Assembly: GCF_003457605.1 (NCBI RefSeq)
Contig: NZ_QRAN01000008.1
Span: 124,001 to 188,000, forward strand
Reading direction: 5' to 3'
From: Seongchinamella sediminis
Lineage (GTDB): Bacteria > Pseudomonadota > Gammaproteobacteria > Pseudomonadales > Halieaceae
DNA: 64,000 nucleotides
The translations under genes and the position numbers were made by a program. Below the pieces are notes generated by a model. It saw only the letters and a list, made by a program, of their open reading frames with translations. It did no database searches and was not told the origin of the DNA. Numbering within the stretch: position 1 is the first letter of the stretch; the number at the start of each line of letters is the position of its first letter. This document shows positions 43,784-53,487 of the stretch, in pieces.

Positions 43784-46660
43784 TTAGAAGCCCACGGTCA
43801 CACCGAGGTACCAGTAGCGGCCCAGGGTGTCGTACAGACCCGGGAACACGTTACCGTTACCCTGGATAGAGGGGCCAGCTGCGGAGCCGCCGACGGGGGG
43901 CGCTTCGTCCAGGACGTTGTTCACGCCCAGGCGGATGGAAGCGGTGTCGTCGAACACGTCCCAGATACCGGCGATGTCAAAGTAGTTGACGGAATCGAGA
44001 TCGATGTTGCCGTCGAGGTCCTCAACTTCGCTGATGTAACGCCACATGGCACTACCAGTGACATTCCAGGGAGTGAGCCAGGTCACCCGCAGGTTGTTAC
44101 GGGTCTCAGGTGTGGGGTAGCCACAGCTTGAGTTCCAGTTGCCCTTACAGTCAGTGGTGGGCGCGCCTTTCAGCTCAGCCTCGTCCCACTTGGTGATCAC
44201 GGACAGGGTGTTGCTGAAGCTCAGGGTACCCATGTCGCCGATGTCCAGGGAGTAGTCGGCGATGACGTCCCAACCCTCGACCTCCTCGACTGCAAGGTTG
44301 TCGTTCAGGGCGACAACGTTACCGCTGGTCTCCACGTTGGAACCGATCCACAGGTCGCCGGCGCGGCCGCGCTTGACCTTGGCACACTGGGAGTCGTTGC
44401 CGTCCAGACACTCGTCGAGAATGAAGCTGGGATCAAGGTTGCTGATGCCCTTCTCGATCTCGATGGAGTAGTAGTCGACACTCAGGCTCAGGCCGTCGAT
44501 GAACTCAGGCGTCCATACCACACCCAGGGTGTAGGTGTCGGCTTCTTCCGGCGCCAGGTCGGGGTTACCGCCCTGCAGGAAGTTGTACTGGCCAGCGGGG
44601 TTGTTGGGCACGCTGCCGTACTGGGCGGCGGTCACGCCGCTGCGGGCACAGTCAGCTGCGCTGCGCAGGGGGTTGGGGCCGCCACAGGGGTCGACAGTCA
44701 TGTCGAACAGGTTGAAGCCCTGGGGCAGGAACAGTTCCTGGATGTTGGCCGCGCGAACCGCGTGCTGGAAGCTACCACGGACCTTGATGCCCTGGGTGAT
44801 GGCCCAACCGGCGCGGATACCGTAGGTGTCGGTAGTCTGGTCGGTGGAGTAATCAGAGTAGCGGTAGCTCAGATCAACGATCAGTTCCTCGGCGAAAGCG
44901 GCGCCTTCGATAACCGGCAGGCTGACTTCAGCGAAGAACTCGGTCACGTCGTAGCCACCGGATACGGGGCCGGTGGCGCCGCCCTGGCCAGCACCTTCAC
45001 CGAGCTGGAAGCCCTGGTCTGGGCTGAAGTCCAGGTTCTCTTCGCGGTATTCCGCACCGAAGGCCACCTGGATGCCGGTATCGGCCATGGGGATGGTCAT
45101 ACCGTAGTCACCGAGGTTACCAGCGACATAACCGGAGTAGATGGTCTGGTCGGTGCCACCGCGAGCGAACAGGGGCAGTACCAGGTAGTCCAGCTGGTCC
45201 TGGGTTACCGCGCCGGTTTCAAAGATGTTCCAGGGCACACAGTTGGGGTCGCTGCCGTCTACCACGGAGCGACAGACAATGTTGCCGTCTTCATCTTCAA
45301 CCGCGTCCAGGGCACGCCGGATCTTGGTGGTGCCCAGGTCGTTCTGGTAGGTGTTCTCCATGGATACTTCGGAGTACATGCCGTAGACATCATAGGACCA
45401 GGTGTCGTTGATGTCGCCGCGCAGGCCGAATACGCCGCGGAAGCTGGTGTGGCGCAGGTCCTGCTGACGGGGGCCACCTTCAACGTTACGACGGCCCAGG
45501 TAGGCGGTCTGGATGTCGTCTTCAGTCAGGCCGAACTGGCCGCACAGCTGCTCGAACTGCTGGTCAGACAGCAGCGGGTTACCACACGCGAGGGTGTCGG
45601 TTACAAAGAATGCACCGGAAGGCGCAATCTGCGATACCGAACGGTCGTCCATGAACATCAGTTCGGTGTAGGTCTCAACGTGCTCATTGATCTCGTAGCG
45701 ACCGAATGCACCGGCGGTGTAGCGCTCGTCGGGACGCTGGAAGTAGTTCAGCGGGCCGTAGTTGTAGGTAGTGCCGTCGCGGGGAACAAAGTCGGTACCG
45801 GCTACCTTGAAGTCAAAGCCGTCGCCAATACCGAAGTCGGTTACCCGGCCATCGGGGATGGTGCCGGAACCGAAACAGCCGGTGGAGTCGGCGTTGTGGG
45901 CACAGCTGGAGTAGTCGCGCTCCGCCTGGCTGATCGCTTCCACGTCACGGTAGGTGGCGTACATGGTGACGTTACCGCGACCGTTGTCGAAGTTGCCACC
46001 CAGGATCAGGGACATATCCTGGATGTCACCGCCAGTTTCGCTGCCGTCAGCAACCGGGTAGCCGGCGTCACGAACGATGCGCTGCAGGCTGCTGTCGTCG
46101 TTGCCGTGGTTGTACTGGCTGAACTGGTAGTCCAGCTGAACGCCTTCGAAGTCGTCCTGCATGATGAAGTTGACCACACCCGCTACCGCGTCAGAACCGT
46201 AGGTAGCAGAGGAGCCGCCAGTCAGTACTTCAACGCGCTGGATCAGGCTGCCGGGAATCTGGTTGATGTCCGCGCCGATACCGCCCTGCAGCGGGGAGCC
46301 CGCGGGCAGACGACGACCGTTAACCAGCACCAGGGTGCGCTCGGCGCCGAGGTTACGCAGGTTCAGGGTCGCGGTACCGGTGGCGCCGTTGGACTGGCCG
46401 GTGTTCTGGTTGGAGTAAACCTGGGGCATTTTCGCCATCAGGTCTTCCACCCGGGTAACGCCCTGGAACTTGAACTCTTCGGCGTCAATCTGGGTTACCG
46501 GGCTGGCGCTGACGAGGTTGGCGCGCTGGATGCGCGAACCGGTAACCACGACCTCTTCGAGCATTTCTTCCTGTGCGTTTACTACCTGTGGCAGTGCTGC
46601 AAAGGCGCTGATACCTGCGGCCGCGGAAACCGCAACGGCAAGACGATTTTTCCTTAACAT
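43784..46660 (-). CDS. TonB-dependent outer-membrane receptor
   Basis: A 958-residue active transporter. A signal peptide (LAVAVSAAAGISAFAALPQVVNA) precedes a candidate TonB box EEVVVTGSRI, the plug domain with TLVLVNGRRLPAG and YGSDAVAGVVNFIM, and a 22-strand-type barrel ending in an aromatic residue (LGVTVGF). No STN domain and no adjacent sigma/anti-sigma pair are present. The barrel has several paired cysteines. The ligand is unknown; the sulfotransferase/oxygenase context could mean a modified peptide or sulfated glycan. The 203 bp upstream (46661-46863) is AT-rich and probably holds its promoter. Confidence 0.93.
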   Translation of the reverse strand: MLRKNRLAVAVSAAAGISAFAALPQVVNAQEEMLEEVVVTGSRIQRANLVSASPVTQIDAEEFKFQGVTRVEDLMAKMPQVYSNQNTGQSNGATGTATLNLRNLGAERTLVLVNGRRLPAGSPLQGGIGADINQIPGSLIQRVEVLTGGSSATYGSDAVAGVVNFIMQDDFEGVQLDYQFSQYNHGNDDSSLQRIVRDAGYPVADGSETGGDIQDMSLILGGNFDNGRGNVTMYATYRDVEAISQAERDYSSCAHNADSTGCFGSGTIPDGRVTDFGIGDGFDFKVAGTDFVPRDGTTYNYGPLNYFQRPDERYTAGAFGRYEINEHVETYTELMFMDDRSVSQIAPSGAFFVTDTLACGNPLLSDQQFEQLCGQFGLTEDDIQTAYLGRRNVEGGPRQQDLRHTSFRGVFGLRGDINDTWSYDVYGMYSEVSMENTYQNDLGTTKIRRALDAVEDEDGNIVCRSVVDGSDPNCVPWNIFETGAVTQDQLDYLVLPLFARGGTDQTIYSGYVAGNLGDYGMTIPMADTGIQVAFGAEYREENLDFSPDQGFQLGEGAGQGGATGPVSGGYDVTEFFAEVSLPVIEGAAFAEELIVDLSYRYSDYSTDQTTDTYGIRAGWAITQGIKVRGSFQHAVRAANIQELFLPQGFNLFDMTVDPCGGPNPLRSAADCARSGVTAAQYGSVPNNPAGQYNFLQGGNPDLAPEEADTYTLGVVWTPEFIDGLSLSVDYYSIEIEKGISNLDPSFILDECLDGNDSQCAKVKRGRAGDLWIGSNVETSGNVVALNDNLAVEEVEGWDVIADYSLDIGDMGTLSFSNTLSVITKWDEAELKGAPTTDCKGNWNSSCGYPTPETRNNLRVTWLTPWNVTGSAMWRYISEVEDLDGNIDLDSVNYFDIAGIWDVFDDTASIRLGVNNVLDEAPPVGGSAAGPSIQGNGNVFPGLYDTLGRYWYLGVTVGF

Positions 46661-46863
46661 ATTAATACCCCTGTATTGTTGTTAAGCATGTTTGGTTATT
46701 TTCACGCGGACGGAAACCGCATAACTCAGACTTTAAACGAATAATGAGAAATGGCCCTCAATGCGGGGCGCGAAAATGTGAAAATTACACAAAAAATACG
46801 GGGAACTTGTAATTTTGCCGAAAATTTTCGGCCCCGGCGTCCTTGCCGTTGTACTGGCGGCGA

Positions 46864-47307
46864 CTACTTGACCCGGGTGACTCCCACACTGCGGCCGCTG
46901 GCCAGGTGGTGCAGCTTGTAGAAGCCGAGAAAGTTCTTCTTTATTTCCACCGCGGTGTCCTCGCCGTTGTAGACCACCCGGCCCGCCAGTCGCTGGCGCC
47001 AGACCTGGCCATTGTCCAGGTAGAACAGAGTGCTGCCGTCCCAGCCATCGAAGGGTTGTTTCACGTTGGCTGTAATCACGTGGGCGTCCTGCACCTGCTG
47101 GACGTTTTCGTTGGTCTGCAGCAAGCCGGGCGCCTCGGTGGCGGTGAATTTCACCAGCCAGGTATCCAGGGCCTGGCGTTCCCCGGGGCTGAGCTTGTCC
47201 AGGCCCGCGGCCTTGAACTCCTCGGGAGTCATCAGCTTTTCGATGCCGGGGAAGTCGTCGGCCACTGCCGGGAATGCCAGGAGCAGGATAATCAATAAGT
47301 AGCGCAT
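46864..47307 (-). CDS. Small exported protein of unknown function
   Basis: A 147-residue protein with signal peptide (MRYLLIILLLAFPAVA) and a predicted beta-rich domain. A pattern FDGWDGSTLFYLDNGQVWRQRLAGRV and LASGRSVGVTRV near the end recurs in small proteins of marine gammaproteobacteria. It is the last gene of the fecI-fecR-receptor unit, 17 bp after the receptor stop. A role in that uptake system is inferred from position only. Confidence 0.82.
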   Translation of the reverse strand: MRYLLIILLLAFPAVADDFPGIEKLMTPEEFKAAGLDKLSPGERQALDTWLVKFTATEAPGLLQTNENVQQVQDAHVITANVKQPFDGWDGSTLFYLDNGQVWRQRLAGRVVYNGEDTAVEIKKNFLGFYKLHHLASGRSVGVTRVK

Positions 47308-47324
47308 GGTGTCTCTCTGTTTGC

Positions 47325-50309
47325 CTAGAGCCGGAGGCTCAGTTTGGTGTACCAGAACCGCCCCTTGAGTTCGTGTGAGCGGCCGTCGATGTTGTCGTTG
47401 AAGGCCGAGGTGGCCAGGGGAGCTTCCTCGTCCCAGAGGTTGTCGATGCCCAGGGTCAGGCGCAGCCCGTCCTGTACCGGAAAGGTGTAGTTGAGCTGGA
47501 TGTCGTGGACCAGCCAGTCATCAATGGCGCGCGTGCGACTGGATTCCGGGATCAGTTCGGTCATTTCCCCGATGTAATGCAGCTGGTAGCTGGCCTTCCA
47601 GCGCTCCCGGCTCCAGCGCAGGCCGAGCTGGGCCTTCCATTCGGGGATCCCGCCCAGCCCCTCGGAGGCCTGGTCGCGGAAGGTGCCCGCCAGGTCTAGG
47701 CTGGGAGCGTTCAGGTCCAGTCGGGCCAGGTACTCATTGATCCAGCTGGCATTGCTGACCACGCTGAACTGTCCCCAGCGCAGCCGCGGCAGGTGCCAGG
47801 TCAGGCCGAAATCGGCACCGCTGACCTCCCGTTCGCCGATGTTGATATTACTCGCCGATACCAGGGTCAGGTTGCCCATGGCGTCCCGTTCGACCCGGTC
47901 GGCAAAGGCGCCGGCACGGGCATTCTGGGAAACGATGAACTGGGCGCTGGAGGACACCACATTCTGTTGCCTGATTTCAAACAGGTCGATCGACAGGGCA
48001 AGCCCCTTGGCGGCGGCCGGTGTCCACACCACCCCCAGGCTGTAGCTGTCCGAGGTCTCCGGAGACAGCTCGGCATTGCCGCCCTTGAGGGTGAGGAACT
48101 GGTTGCGGGTGGCATCGGCCCGTTGCCGGCAGCCCGGCAACCTGCCCACGTTGGCGGCCTGGGTGCAGGGGTCGTTGATAAAGGCCTGTTCCTCGGTAGT
48201 GCCCTCATACAGCTCGTTCAGGCTGGGGGCACGGAAGCCTTCGGCATAGTTGGCCCGGATAAGCCAGGAGGGGCTCGGGCGCCAGCGCAGGGCGATCTTG
48301 GGGTTGTTGGTGCCGCCGAAGTCGGAGTAATCGGAGTAGCGGATGGCGGCTTCCAGATCGAAGCTGCTCAGGCCGCTGGCGCTTTTCCACAGGGGCAGCA
48401 CCGTTTCCAGGTACAGCTCGGTGACGCTGCGGGAACCGCGGGTGGCCTCGAAATTGGTGGCCCCGATGGTGGCCGCATTGGCGAGCAGGCTTGAGGGTTG
48501 CTTGCTGGTGGATTCCCGGCGGTATTCCAGGCCGGCGGCGATATCCGTGCGCCCTGCAGACAGCCAGTTGAAGGCCCGGGAGACGTTGAAACTGCCGCTG
48601 GCCAGCTTGCTGTAGCCGCTGACCTCGCCCCGGGTGATGATGTAGTCGACCTGCTCCGGGCTGATACTGCCTGCCGGACCGGTGAGGTTGACCGGCACAC
48701 AGCCGTCTTCTTCGGCGCCGCGACAGTTGGCGGCAGGGCCGATCGCCCGTGCCAGGCGGTCGGCATTAACGATCCCCGTGGTTGTCTCGGTGGCTTCGCT
48801 GCGGCTCCAGTTATAGGCGAAATCCCAGTTCCAGGCATCGAACAGACCCTCCAGTACGGCGCTGAAGCGGGTAGTCTCCGACTCGTTGCGCTGGCGCCGG
48901 TCGGGGAACTCGACCAGGCGCCGGCGCACGTCCTGGAGGTCCTGGCCGAGGCTGTTGTAGATGTTGTCGGCGGCAACCACCAGCTCGGTCTGCTCGAAGG
49001 CGGTGAACACCGGGGTGGGCGCCAGTGTTGACTCGGCCTCGGTAGCGACGTAGTTCAGTTCCACGTAGCCGGTCACGCGCTCGCTGAAGTCGTAACTGGC
49101 ATTGGTGTAAATGCTGTCGCGCTCCAGTGGCACCACCGCGGTGGTAAAGGCCTGGTAGTTGAACAGGTCCTCGGCGCCGGCCGGACGGTAGCCGTCCCCC
49201 TGGGCGATAAGCGTCTGTCCCGTTGGCAGGCTAATCCTGGCGTCCGGGGTGGCGCTGGAGCGCTGGTCGGTGCCGCCCAGGCTGCGGCTGTCGGCGCTGC
49301 GTGAAACCGCGCGATTGCGACTGTAGATGGGGTCCTGCTGGTAGTGTGAGGCGGTGAAAAAGAACGAACCGTCGACCAGGCCGGTGCCGTACTTCAGGGT
49401 CTGGGTGGTGGTTTCCAGGTCGCCCTCCTGGGACTGGCCGTAATAAACCCCGCCCAGCAGGCCGTGGAAATCGCGCTTGGTAATGACATTTACCACACCG
49501 GCGATGGCATCGGAGCCGTAAATGGCCGAAGCGCCGTCCTTGAGTATCTCGATCCGCTCCACCGCTGCCGGGGGAATGCTGTTGAGGTCCACCGACTCCC
49601 CGGCCAGGCCATCATTGGCCACCCGCCGACCGTTGATCAGTACCAGGGTGTTGCTGGCGGGCAGGCCGCGCAGGGTAACGGTCGCCGTACCGTTGCCGCC
49701 GTTGGAAATCGCGGTGCTCAGGGCGTTACCCGATACCGCGGGCACGAACTTGAGCAGTTCACCCAGGGTCTGGGCGCCGCTGAGCTCGATATCCGGGGCG
49801 GAGATGATGTCCACCGGCGCGCCGCTGCTGTGCCCGGAGCGGCGAATGCGCGAGCCGGTGACGCGGGTGCCGTAAACGTAGGTCTCCTCAATGCCCGGGA
49901 CGTAAGCCGGATACTTGCTGATGACCTCCTCGGCGGAGAGACAGCCGTTCGCGCAGTCCAGCTGGAAAATGGCGATGACTTTCGAGTCCACCAGTTTCCA
50001 GCCCAGGTCGGTACCCAGCAGCAGGGTATCCAGGGCCTCGCTGGTGGTCACCGTGCCCACCACTTCCGGGGCCGGCAGGTCGCGAACCACCCGGTCGGCG
50101 AAGACAATGGATACCCCGCTCTGCTGACTGAGCTGGATCAGGGCCGCAGACAGTTGCGGGGCTTCAATGGCGTAATGAATGGGGTTGCCGGCAGTGGCGC
50201 CAGCAGTACTGGCAAGGCCCAGGCCCAGGGCAGCCGCCAGCACAGCGCCGCGCCACGCAGGGGGCGCCACCGGGCGTGCTTCCGGATCTTTCGCAGTGCC
50301 GATAGACAT
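47325..50309 (-). CDS. TonB-dependent receptor with STN (FecA-type) signalling domain
   Basis: A 994-residue outer-membrane receptor. After the signal region an STN domain (about residues 45-115, HYAIEAPQLSAALIQLSQQS) lets it signal to a FecR-type regulator. Then come a plug with TLVLINGRRVANDG and YGSDAIAGVVNVIT, and the barrel. It is encoded downstream of fecI and fecR as in ferric citrate and related iron systems. ATG at 50309 is preferred; TTG at 50315 is an alternative. The ligand is unknown. Confidence 0.92.
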   Translation of the reverse strand: MSIGTAKDPEARPVAPPAWRGAVLAAALGLGLASTAGATAGNPIHYAIEAPQLSAALIQLSQQSGVSIVFADRVVRDLPAPEVVGTVTTSEALDTLLLGTDLGWKLVDSKVIAIFQLDCANGCLSAEEVISKYPAYVPGIEETYVYGTRVTGSRIRRSGHSSGAPVDIISAPDIELSGAQTLGELLKFVPAVSGNALSTAISNGGNGTATVTLRGLPASNTLVLINGRRVANDGLAGESVDLNSIPPAAVERIEILKDGASAIYGSDAIAGVVNVITKRDFHGLLGGVYYGQSQEGDLETTTQTLKYGTGLVDGSFFFTASHYQQDPIYSRNRAVSRSADSRSLGGTDQRSSATPDARISLPTGQTLIAQGDGYRPAGAEDLFNYQAFTTAVVPLERDSIYTNASYDFSERVTGYVELNYVATEAESTLAPTPVFTAFEQTELVVAADNIYNSLGQDLQDVRRRLVEFPDRRQRNESETTRFSAVLEGLFDAWNWDFAYNWSRSEATETTTGIVNADRLARAIGPAANCRGAEEDGCVPVNLTGPAGSISPEQVDYIITRGEVSGYSKLASGSFNVSRAFNWLSAGRTDIAAGLEYRRESTSKQPSSLLANAATIGATNFEATRGSRSVTELYLETVLPLWKSASGLSSFDLEAAIRYSDYSDFGGTNNPKIALRWRPSPSWLIRANYAEGFRAPSLNELYEGTTEEQAFINDPCTQAANVGRLPGCRQRADATRNQFLTLKGGNAELSPETSDSYSLGVVWTPAAAKGLALSIDLFEIRQQNVVSSSAQFIVSQNARAGAFADRVERDAMGNLTLVSASNINIGEREVSGADFGLTWHLPRLRWGQFSVVSNASWINEYLARLDLNAPSLDLAGTFRDQASEGLGGIPEWKAQLGLRWSRERWKASYQLHYIGEMTELIPESSRTRAIDDWLVHDIQLNYTFPVQDGLRLTLGIDNLWDEEAPLATSAFNDNIDGRSHELKGRFWYTKLSLRL

Positions 50310-50419
50310 GGGCAATTCGGCCGTGGCAGAACCACAGCCCTTTGAAAATATTGGATTTAATGGGAACTACGGCCCGTTGGAAAGGCTTGGCCGGGGCCCC
50401 ACGCAGGCCTCTTTATAGC

Positions 50420-51400
50420 CTACTGGTCTGCTTTCAGCAACCGCACCGCGGAATCGCTCAATGGCCGGATTTCAAGCCCCATGCTGATGGCGAGTGCCTC
50501 CAGTGAAGTCTCCGGGTTGTCCAGCTCGAAAACTCCGGACACTGTGCGGTTGAGCAGCGCCGGATCGGAGATGAAGATTCTGGTGTCGGAGTAGCGCTGC
50601 AGCTGGGCAACCAGCTGGGGCAGCGGCATTTCCCGGGCGACCAGTTGTCCCTGCCGCCAGGCCAGGGCCTGCTCCAGATCGTCGGCGGTGCTGACCTCCC
50701 AGCCCTGGCGCTGGGACAACAGGCGCTCGTTGATTCGCAGGAGTTTCGATGCGGGCTCGCGGCCGGGGGCGGTTTGCCGTTCGGTGACCCGCACCACGCC
50801 CTCGGTCACGGCGATTTCCGTGCTCTCGCCGCGGCGATAGACATTGAAGGCGGTACCCACGGCGGTGACCCGGGCCTCGCCGGCGTCGACGTGGAACGGT
50901 TTGTCCTTGTTGGGCTCGACCCTGAACCAGGCTTCGCCCTTCTGTAATTCAATCAGGCGCTCGTCGTCGCTGTAGCTTACGCTGATCTGGCTGTTGGTGT
51001 TGAGGCGGGCCAGGGAGCCGTCGGGCAAGGTCACGTCGAGGCGCTCGCCCACCGCGCTGCTGTACTGGGTGCTGACCGGCTCAGGTTGTAATTGCGGCCA
51101 CAGGAATACCGCGAGCACCAGGCAGGCCGCCGCCGAGACAAGCGCTGCCGGTAACCAGCGCGCGCTGTTGGCTGCTTTCGTAGCCGGGAATGTTTCGGGC
51201 TGCAGGTGGCGGACAACGCCCAGGTCGTCCCACAAGTCCAGGGCCTCGTCCATGGCCGCGCGATGTGAACGGTGCTCACCGAGCCACAGGGCGAAGGCGT
51301 GACGGTCGTCCGCTGACACCTCATCCGAGCGCAGCCGGGCAACCCAGCCCAGGGCTGCGTCGCGTGCTTGCTCGTGTTGTTGTTTCGCTTGCTGGCTCAT
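50420..51400 (-). CDS. fecR: FecR-family anti-sigma factor / regulator
   Basis: A 326-residue single-pass inner-membrane protein. An N-terminal cytosolic DUF4880 region (ALGWVARLRSDEVSADDRHAFALWL) is followed by a hydrophobic helix (LVSAAACLVLAVFLW) and the periplasmic FecR domain (SQISVSYSDDERLIELQKGEAWF). A C-terminal STN-like domain lies at about 240-320. It should hold FecI inactive until the receptor binds ligand. The 126-bp gap to fecI carries a 13-bp palindrome, GAACCAATGGTTC, at 51487-51499. Confidence 0.93.
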   Translation of the reverse strand: MSQQAKQQHEQARDAALGWVARLRSDEVSADDRHAFALWLGEHRSHRAAMDEALDLWDDLGVVRHLQPETFPATKAANSARWLPAALVSAAACLVLAVFLWPQLQPEPVSTQYSSAVGERLDVTLPDGSLARLNTNSQISVSYSDDERLIELQKGEAWFRVEPNKDKPFHVDAGEARVTAVGTAFNVYRRGESTEIAVTEGVVRVTERQTAPGREPASKLLRINERLLSQRQGWEVSTADDLEQALAWRQGQLVAREMPLPQLVAQLQRYSDTRIFISDPALLNRTVSGVFELDNPETSLEALAISMGLEIRPLSDSAVRLLKADQ

Positions 51401-51486
51401 GGTCTGTTCTGCGGCGTCCCGTCGCCTGCCTGTGGCGCCCCCACCAGGGTTCGCCTGAATATGTTCTCTCTATTGGTGTAACGAAT

Positions 51487-51499
51487 GAACCAATGGTTC
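51487..51499. promoter_or_regulatory. Small palindrome in the fecI-fecR gap
   Basis: GAACCAATGGTTC is a perfect inverted repeat (6-bp arms, 1-bp centre) between fecI and fecR. It could be a regulatory binding site for the receptor operon. No factor can be assigned, and a chance match is possible. Confidence 0.3.
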
Positions 51500-51526
51500 C
51501 CTCAAGTCACGCCGGCTAAAAGGTCG

Positions 51527-52105
51527 CTAGTCTGTTGTGTCCTTGTCCTCGCTGGCCTCAATCGCCGCCATAATCTGGCGGCACTGCTGCAGGGCCCTGA
51601 GGATGTATTTTTCCACGCTGGAGACCGATACCTGCATCTGCTCCGCAATGGCGCTGTAGGGCAGCCCGTTCTGGCGGTGCAGCAGGAAGGCCTGCCGGAC
51701 CTTGAGCGGCATGGCCTCCAGGGCTTTCTCTATTGCCTGCAGTTTCTCCCTGGCCCCCAGTATCTGCTCCGGCGACGCGCCCGCCGCATTCAGGTCCAGC
51801 GGCTCGCCTTCTACCGCCTGGCTTTTCTCCGTCTTCAGGAAGCGGAAGTGCAGCTGGCGCCGGCGCAACTGGTCCACGGCCAGATTGGTGGCCACCTGGA
51901 ACAGGAAAGCGCGGGCGTTGTCCAGTTTTTCCGGCTGCTCCAGCCGGTGCAGGCGCATATACGCCTCCTGGGCCAGCTCGGCCGCGTCCTCGCGGTTGTC
52001 CAGCTTGCGCGCCAGGTAGTTTTCCAGCGGCGCGCCATGCCTGGCCACCAGCTCGGCGATAAACTTGTCTTTGTCGCTAGTCACGGCCGAATCATGCCAC
52101 TCCAC
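51527..52105 (-). CDS. fecI: ECF sigma factor, FecI-type
   Basis: A 192-residue extracytoplasmic-function sigma factor. Region 2 (NREDAAELAQEAYMRL, then ARAFLFQVATNLAVDQLRRR) and region 4 (GLPYSAIAEQMQVSVSSVEKYILRAL) are both present. Together with FecR and the STN-bearing receptor it forms a cell-surface signalling cascade that should direct transcription of the receptor operon. It starts 33 bp after serA on the same strand, so it may also be partly co-transcribed with serA. A start a few codons later is possible. Confidence 0.93.
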   Translation of the reverse strand: MEWHDSAVTSDKDKFIAELVARHGAPLENYLARKLDNREDAAELAQEAYMRLHRLEQPEKLDNARAFLFQVATNLAVDQLRRRQLHFRFLKTEKSQAVEGEPLDLNAAGASPEQILGAREKLQAIEKALEAMPLKVRQAFLLHRQNGLPYSAIAEQMQVSVSSVEKYILRALQQCRQIMAAIEASEDKDTTD

Positions 52106-52138
52106 CGCGGCCTGTGGCCAGCATCACTCCGGTCTGGA

Positions 52139-53368
52139 TCAGAACAGCACCCGACAGCGGATGGTGCCGTCGATTGCAGCCAGTTTTTCCAGGGCGATGT
52201 CGCTGTATTCCGCGTCCACATCGATCACCACGTAACCCACCGTTTCTGTGGTCTGCAGGTACTGGGCCGAGACGTTGACACCGGTCTCGGAAAACACGTT
52301 GTTGATGGCGCTCATGATGCCGGGCACGTTGTTGTGGATGTGCAGCAGGCGATGGCTGCCCGCGTGTTCGGGCAGCGCAACCTCGGGGAAGTTGACCGAG
52401 GAAGTGGTGGTGCCGTTGTCCGAGTATTTGGCGAGCTTCTCGGCCACTTCCATGCCGATATTCTCCTGCGCCTCCACGGTGCTGCCGCCGATGTGCGGGG
52501 TCAGGAAGGTGTTGTCATGGGCGCGCAGGGGAGAGACGAATTCGTCGTCGTTGGAACGCGGTTCCACCGGGTACACGTCGATGCCGGCGCCGCCCAGCTT
52601 GCCCGATTCGAGGGCCGCCGCCAGGGCGTCGATATCGACTACTGTGCCGCGGGAGGCGTTGATCAGGATGGCGCCGGGCTGCATCTGTTCCAGCTCCGCG
52701 GCGCCGATCATGTCCCGGGTGGCCGCCGTTTCCGGCACGTGCAGGCTGACCACGTCCGAGCTGGCCAGCAGCTGGTTGAGACTGGGCACCTGGCGGGCAT
52801 TGCCCAGGGGCAGTTTGTTGACCACATCGTAGAATTGCACCTGCATGCCCATGCTCTCGGCGATGACCCCCAGCTGCATGCCGATATTGCCGTAGCCGAT
52901 GATGCCCAGCTTCTTGCCGCGAATTTCAAACGAGTTAAGCGCACTCTTCATCCACTGGCCGCGGTGGGCAGCGGCGTTTTTCTCCGCCACCCCGCGCAGC
53001 AGCAGGATGGCTTCGGCGATGACCAGCTCGGCCACACTGCGGGTATTGGAAAAGGGCGCATTGAACACCGCGATGCCGCGCCGGGTCGCCGCCGCCAGAT
53101 CCACCTGGTTGGTGCCGATACAGAAGCAGCCCACCGCCACCAGCTTTTTCGCGGCGGCGAATACGTCCTCGGTGAGCTGGGTGCGCGAACGAATGCCGAC
53201 AAAGTGGGCGCCGGCGATCGCCGCCTTGAGCTCCTCCGGCGGCAGGGCCTTCTTGTGGACCTCGATATTGTGGTAGCCGTCGCGTTGCAGCGTTTCGACA
53301 GCGGAGGGGTGCACGCCCTCCAGCAGGAGGAATTTAATCTTCTCCTTGGACAGTGACTGTTGGGTCAT
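52139..53368 (-). CDS. serA: D-3-phosphoglycerate dehydrogenase
   Basis: A 409-residue NAD-dependent enzyme starting serine synthesis; SerA-type enzymes can also reduce 2-oxoglutarate. The Rossmann motif GIIGYGNIGMQLG is at about residues 156-168, and the catalytic LTPHIGGST lies at about 290. A C-terminal ACT domain (HIHNNVPGIMSAINNVFSE) suits serine feedback control. ATG at 53368 gives the E. coli length (410). It is divergent from a D-2-hydroxyglutarate dehydrogenase-like gene. Confidence 0.96.
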   Translation of the reverse strand: MTQQSLSKEKIKFLLLEGVHPSAVETLQRDGYHNIEVHKKALPPEELKAAIAGAHFVGIRSRTQLTEDVFAAAKKLVAVGCFCIGTNQVDLAAATRRGIAVFNAPFSNTRSVAELVIAEAILLLRGVAEKNAAAHRGQWMKSALNSFEIRGKKLGIIGYGNIGMQLGVIAESMGMQVQFYDVVNKLPLGNARQVPSLNQLLASSDVVSLHVPETAATRDMIGAAELEQMQPGAILINASRGTVVDIDALAAALESGKLGGAGIDVYPVEPRSNDDEFVSPLRAHDNTFLTPHIGGSTVEAQENIGMEVAEKLAKYSDNGTTTSSVNFPEVALPEHAGSHRLLHIHNNVPGIMSAINNVFSETGVNVSAQYLQTTETVGYVVIDVDAEYSDIALEKLAAIDGTIRCRVLF

Positions 53369-53487
53369 GGCCGGTGAATCCTGTGTGGTAAAAGGCCGCA
53401 AGAGCAGGCCGGGCTGGCAAAAGGGCGCGTATGGTACCATACGCCGCCGTGAATCTGCCCCCCTGAAAATCACCGGAGGATCCCTGC

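Noticed and set aside
44762-46657. Antisense open frame of about 631 codons opposite the TonB receptor
   Set aside because: Val/Gly-rich shadow of the receptor reading frame, no recognisable motif and no ribosome site.
51485-53356. Open frame of about 623 codons opposite fecI and serA
   Set aside because: It crosses two well-supported genes; composition is that of a GC shadow.
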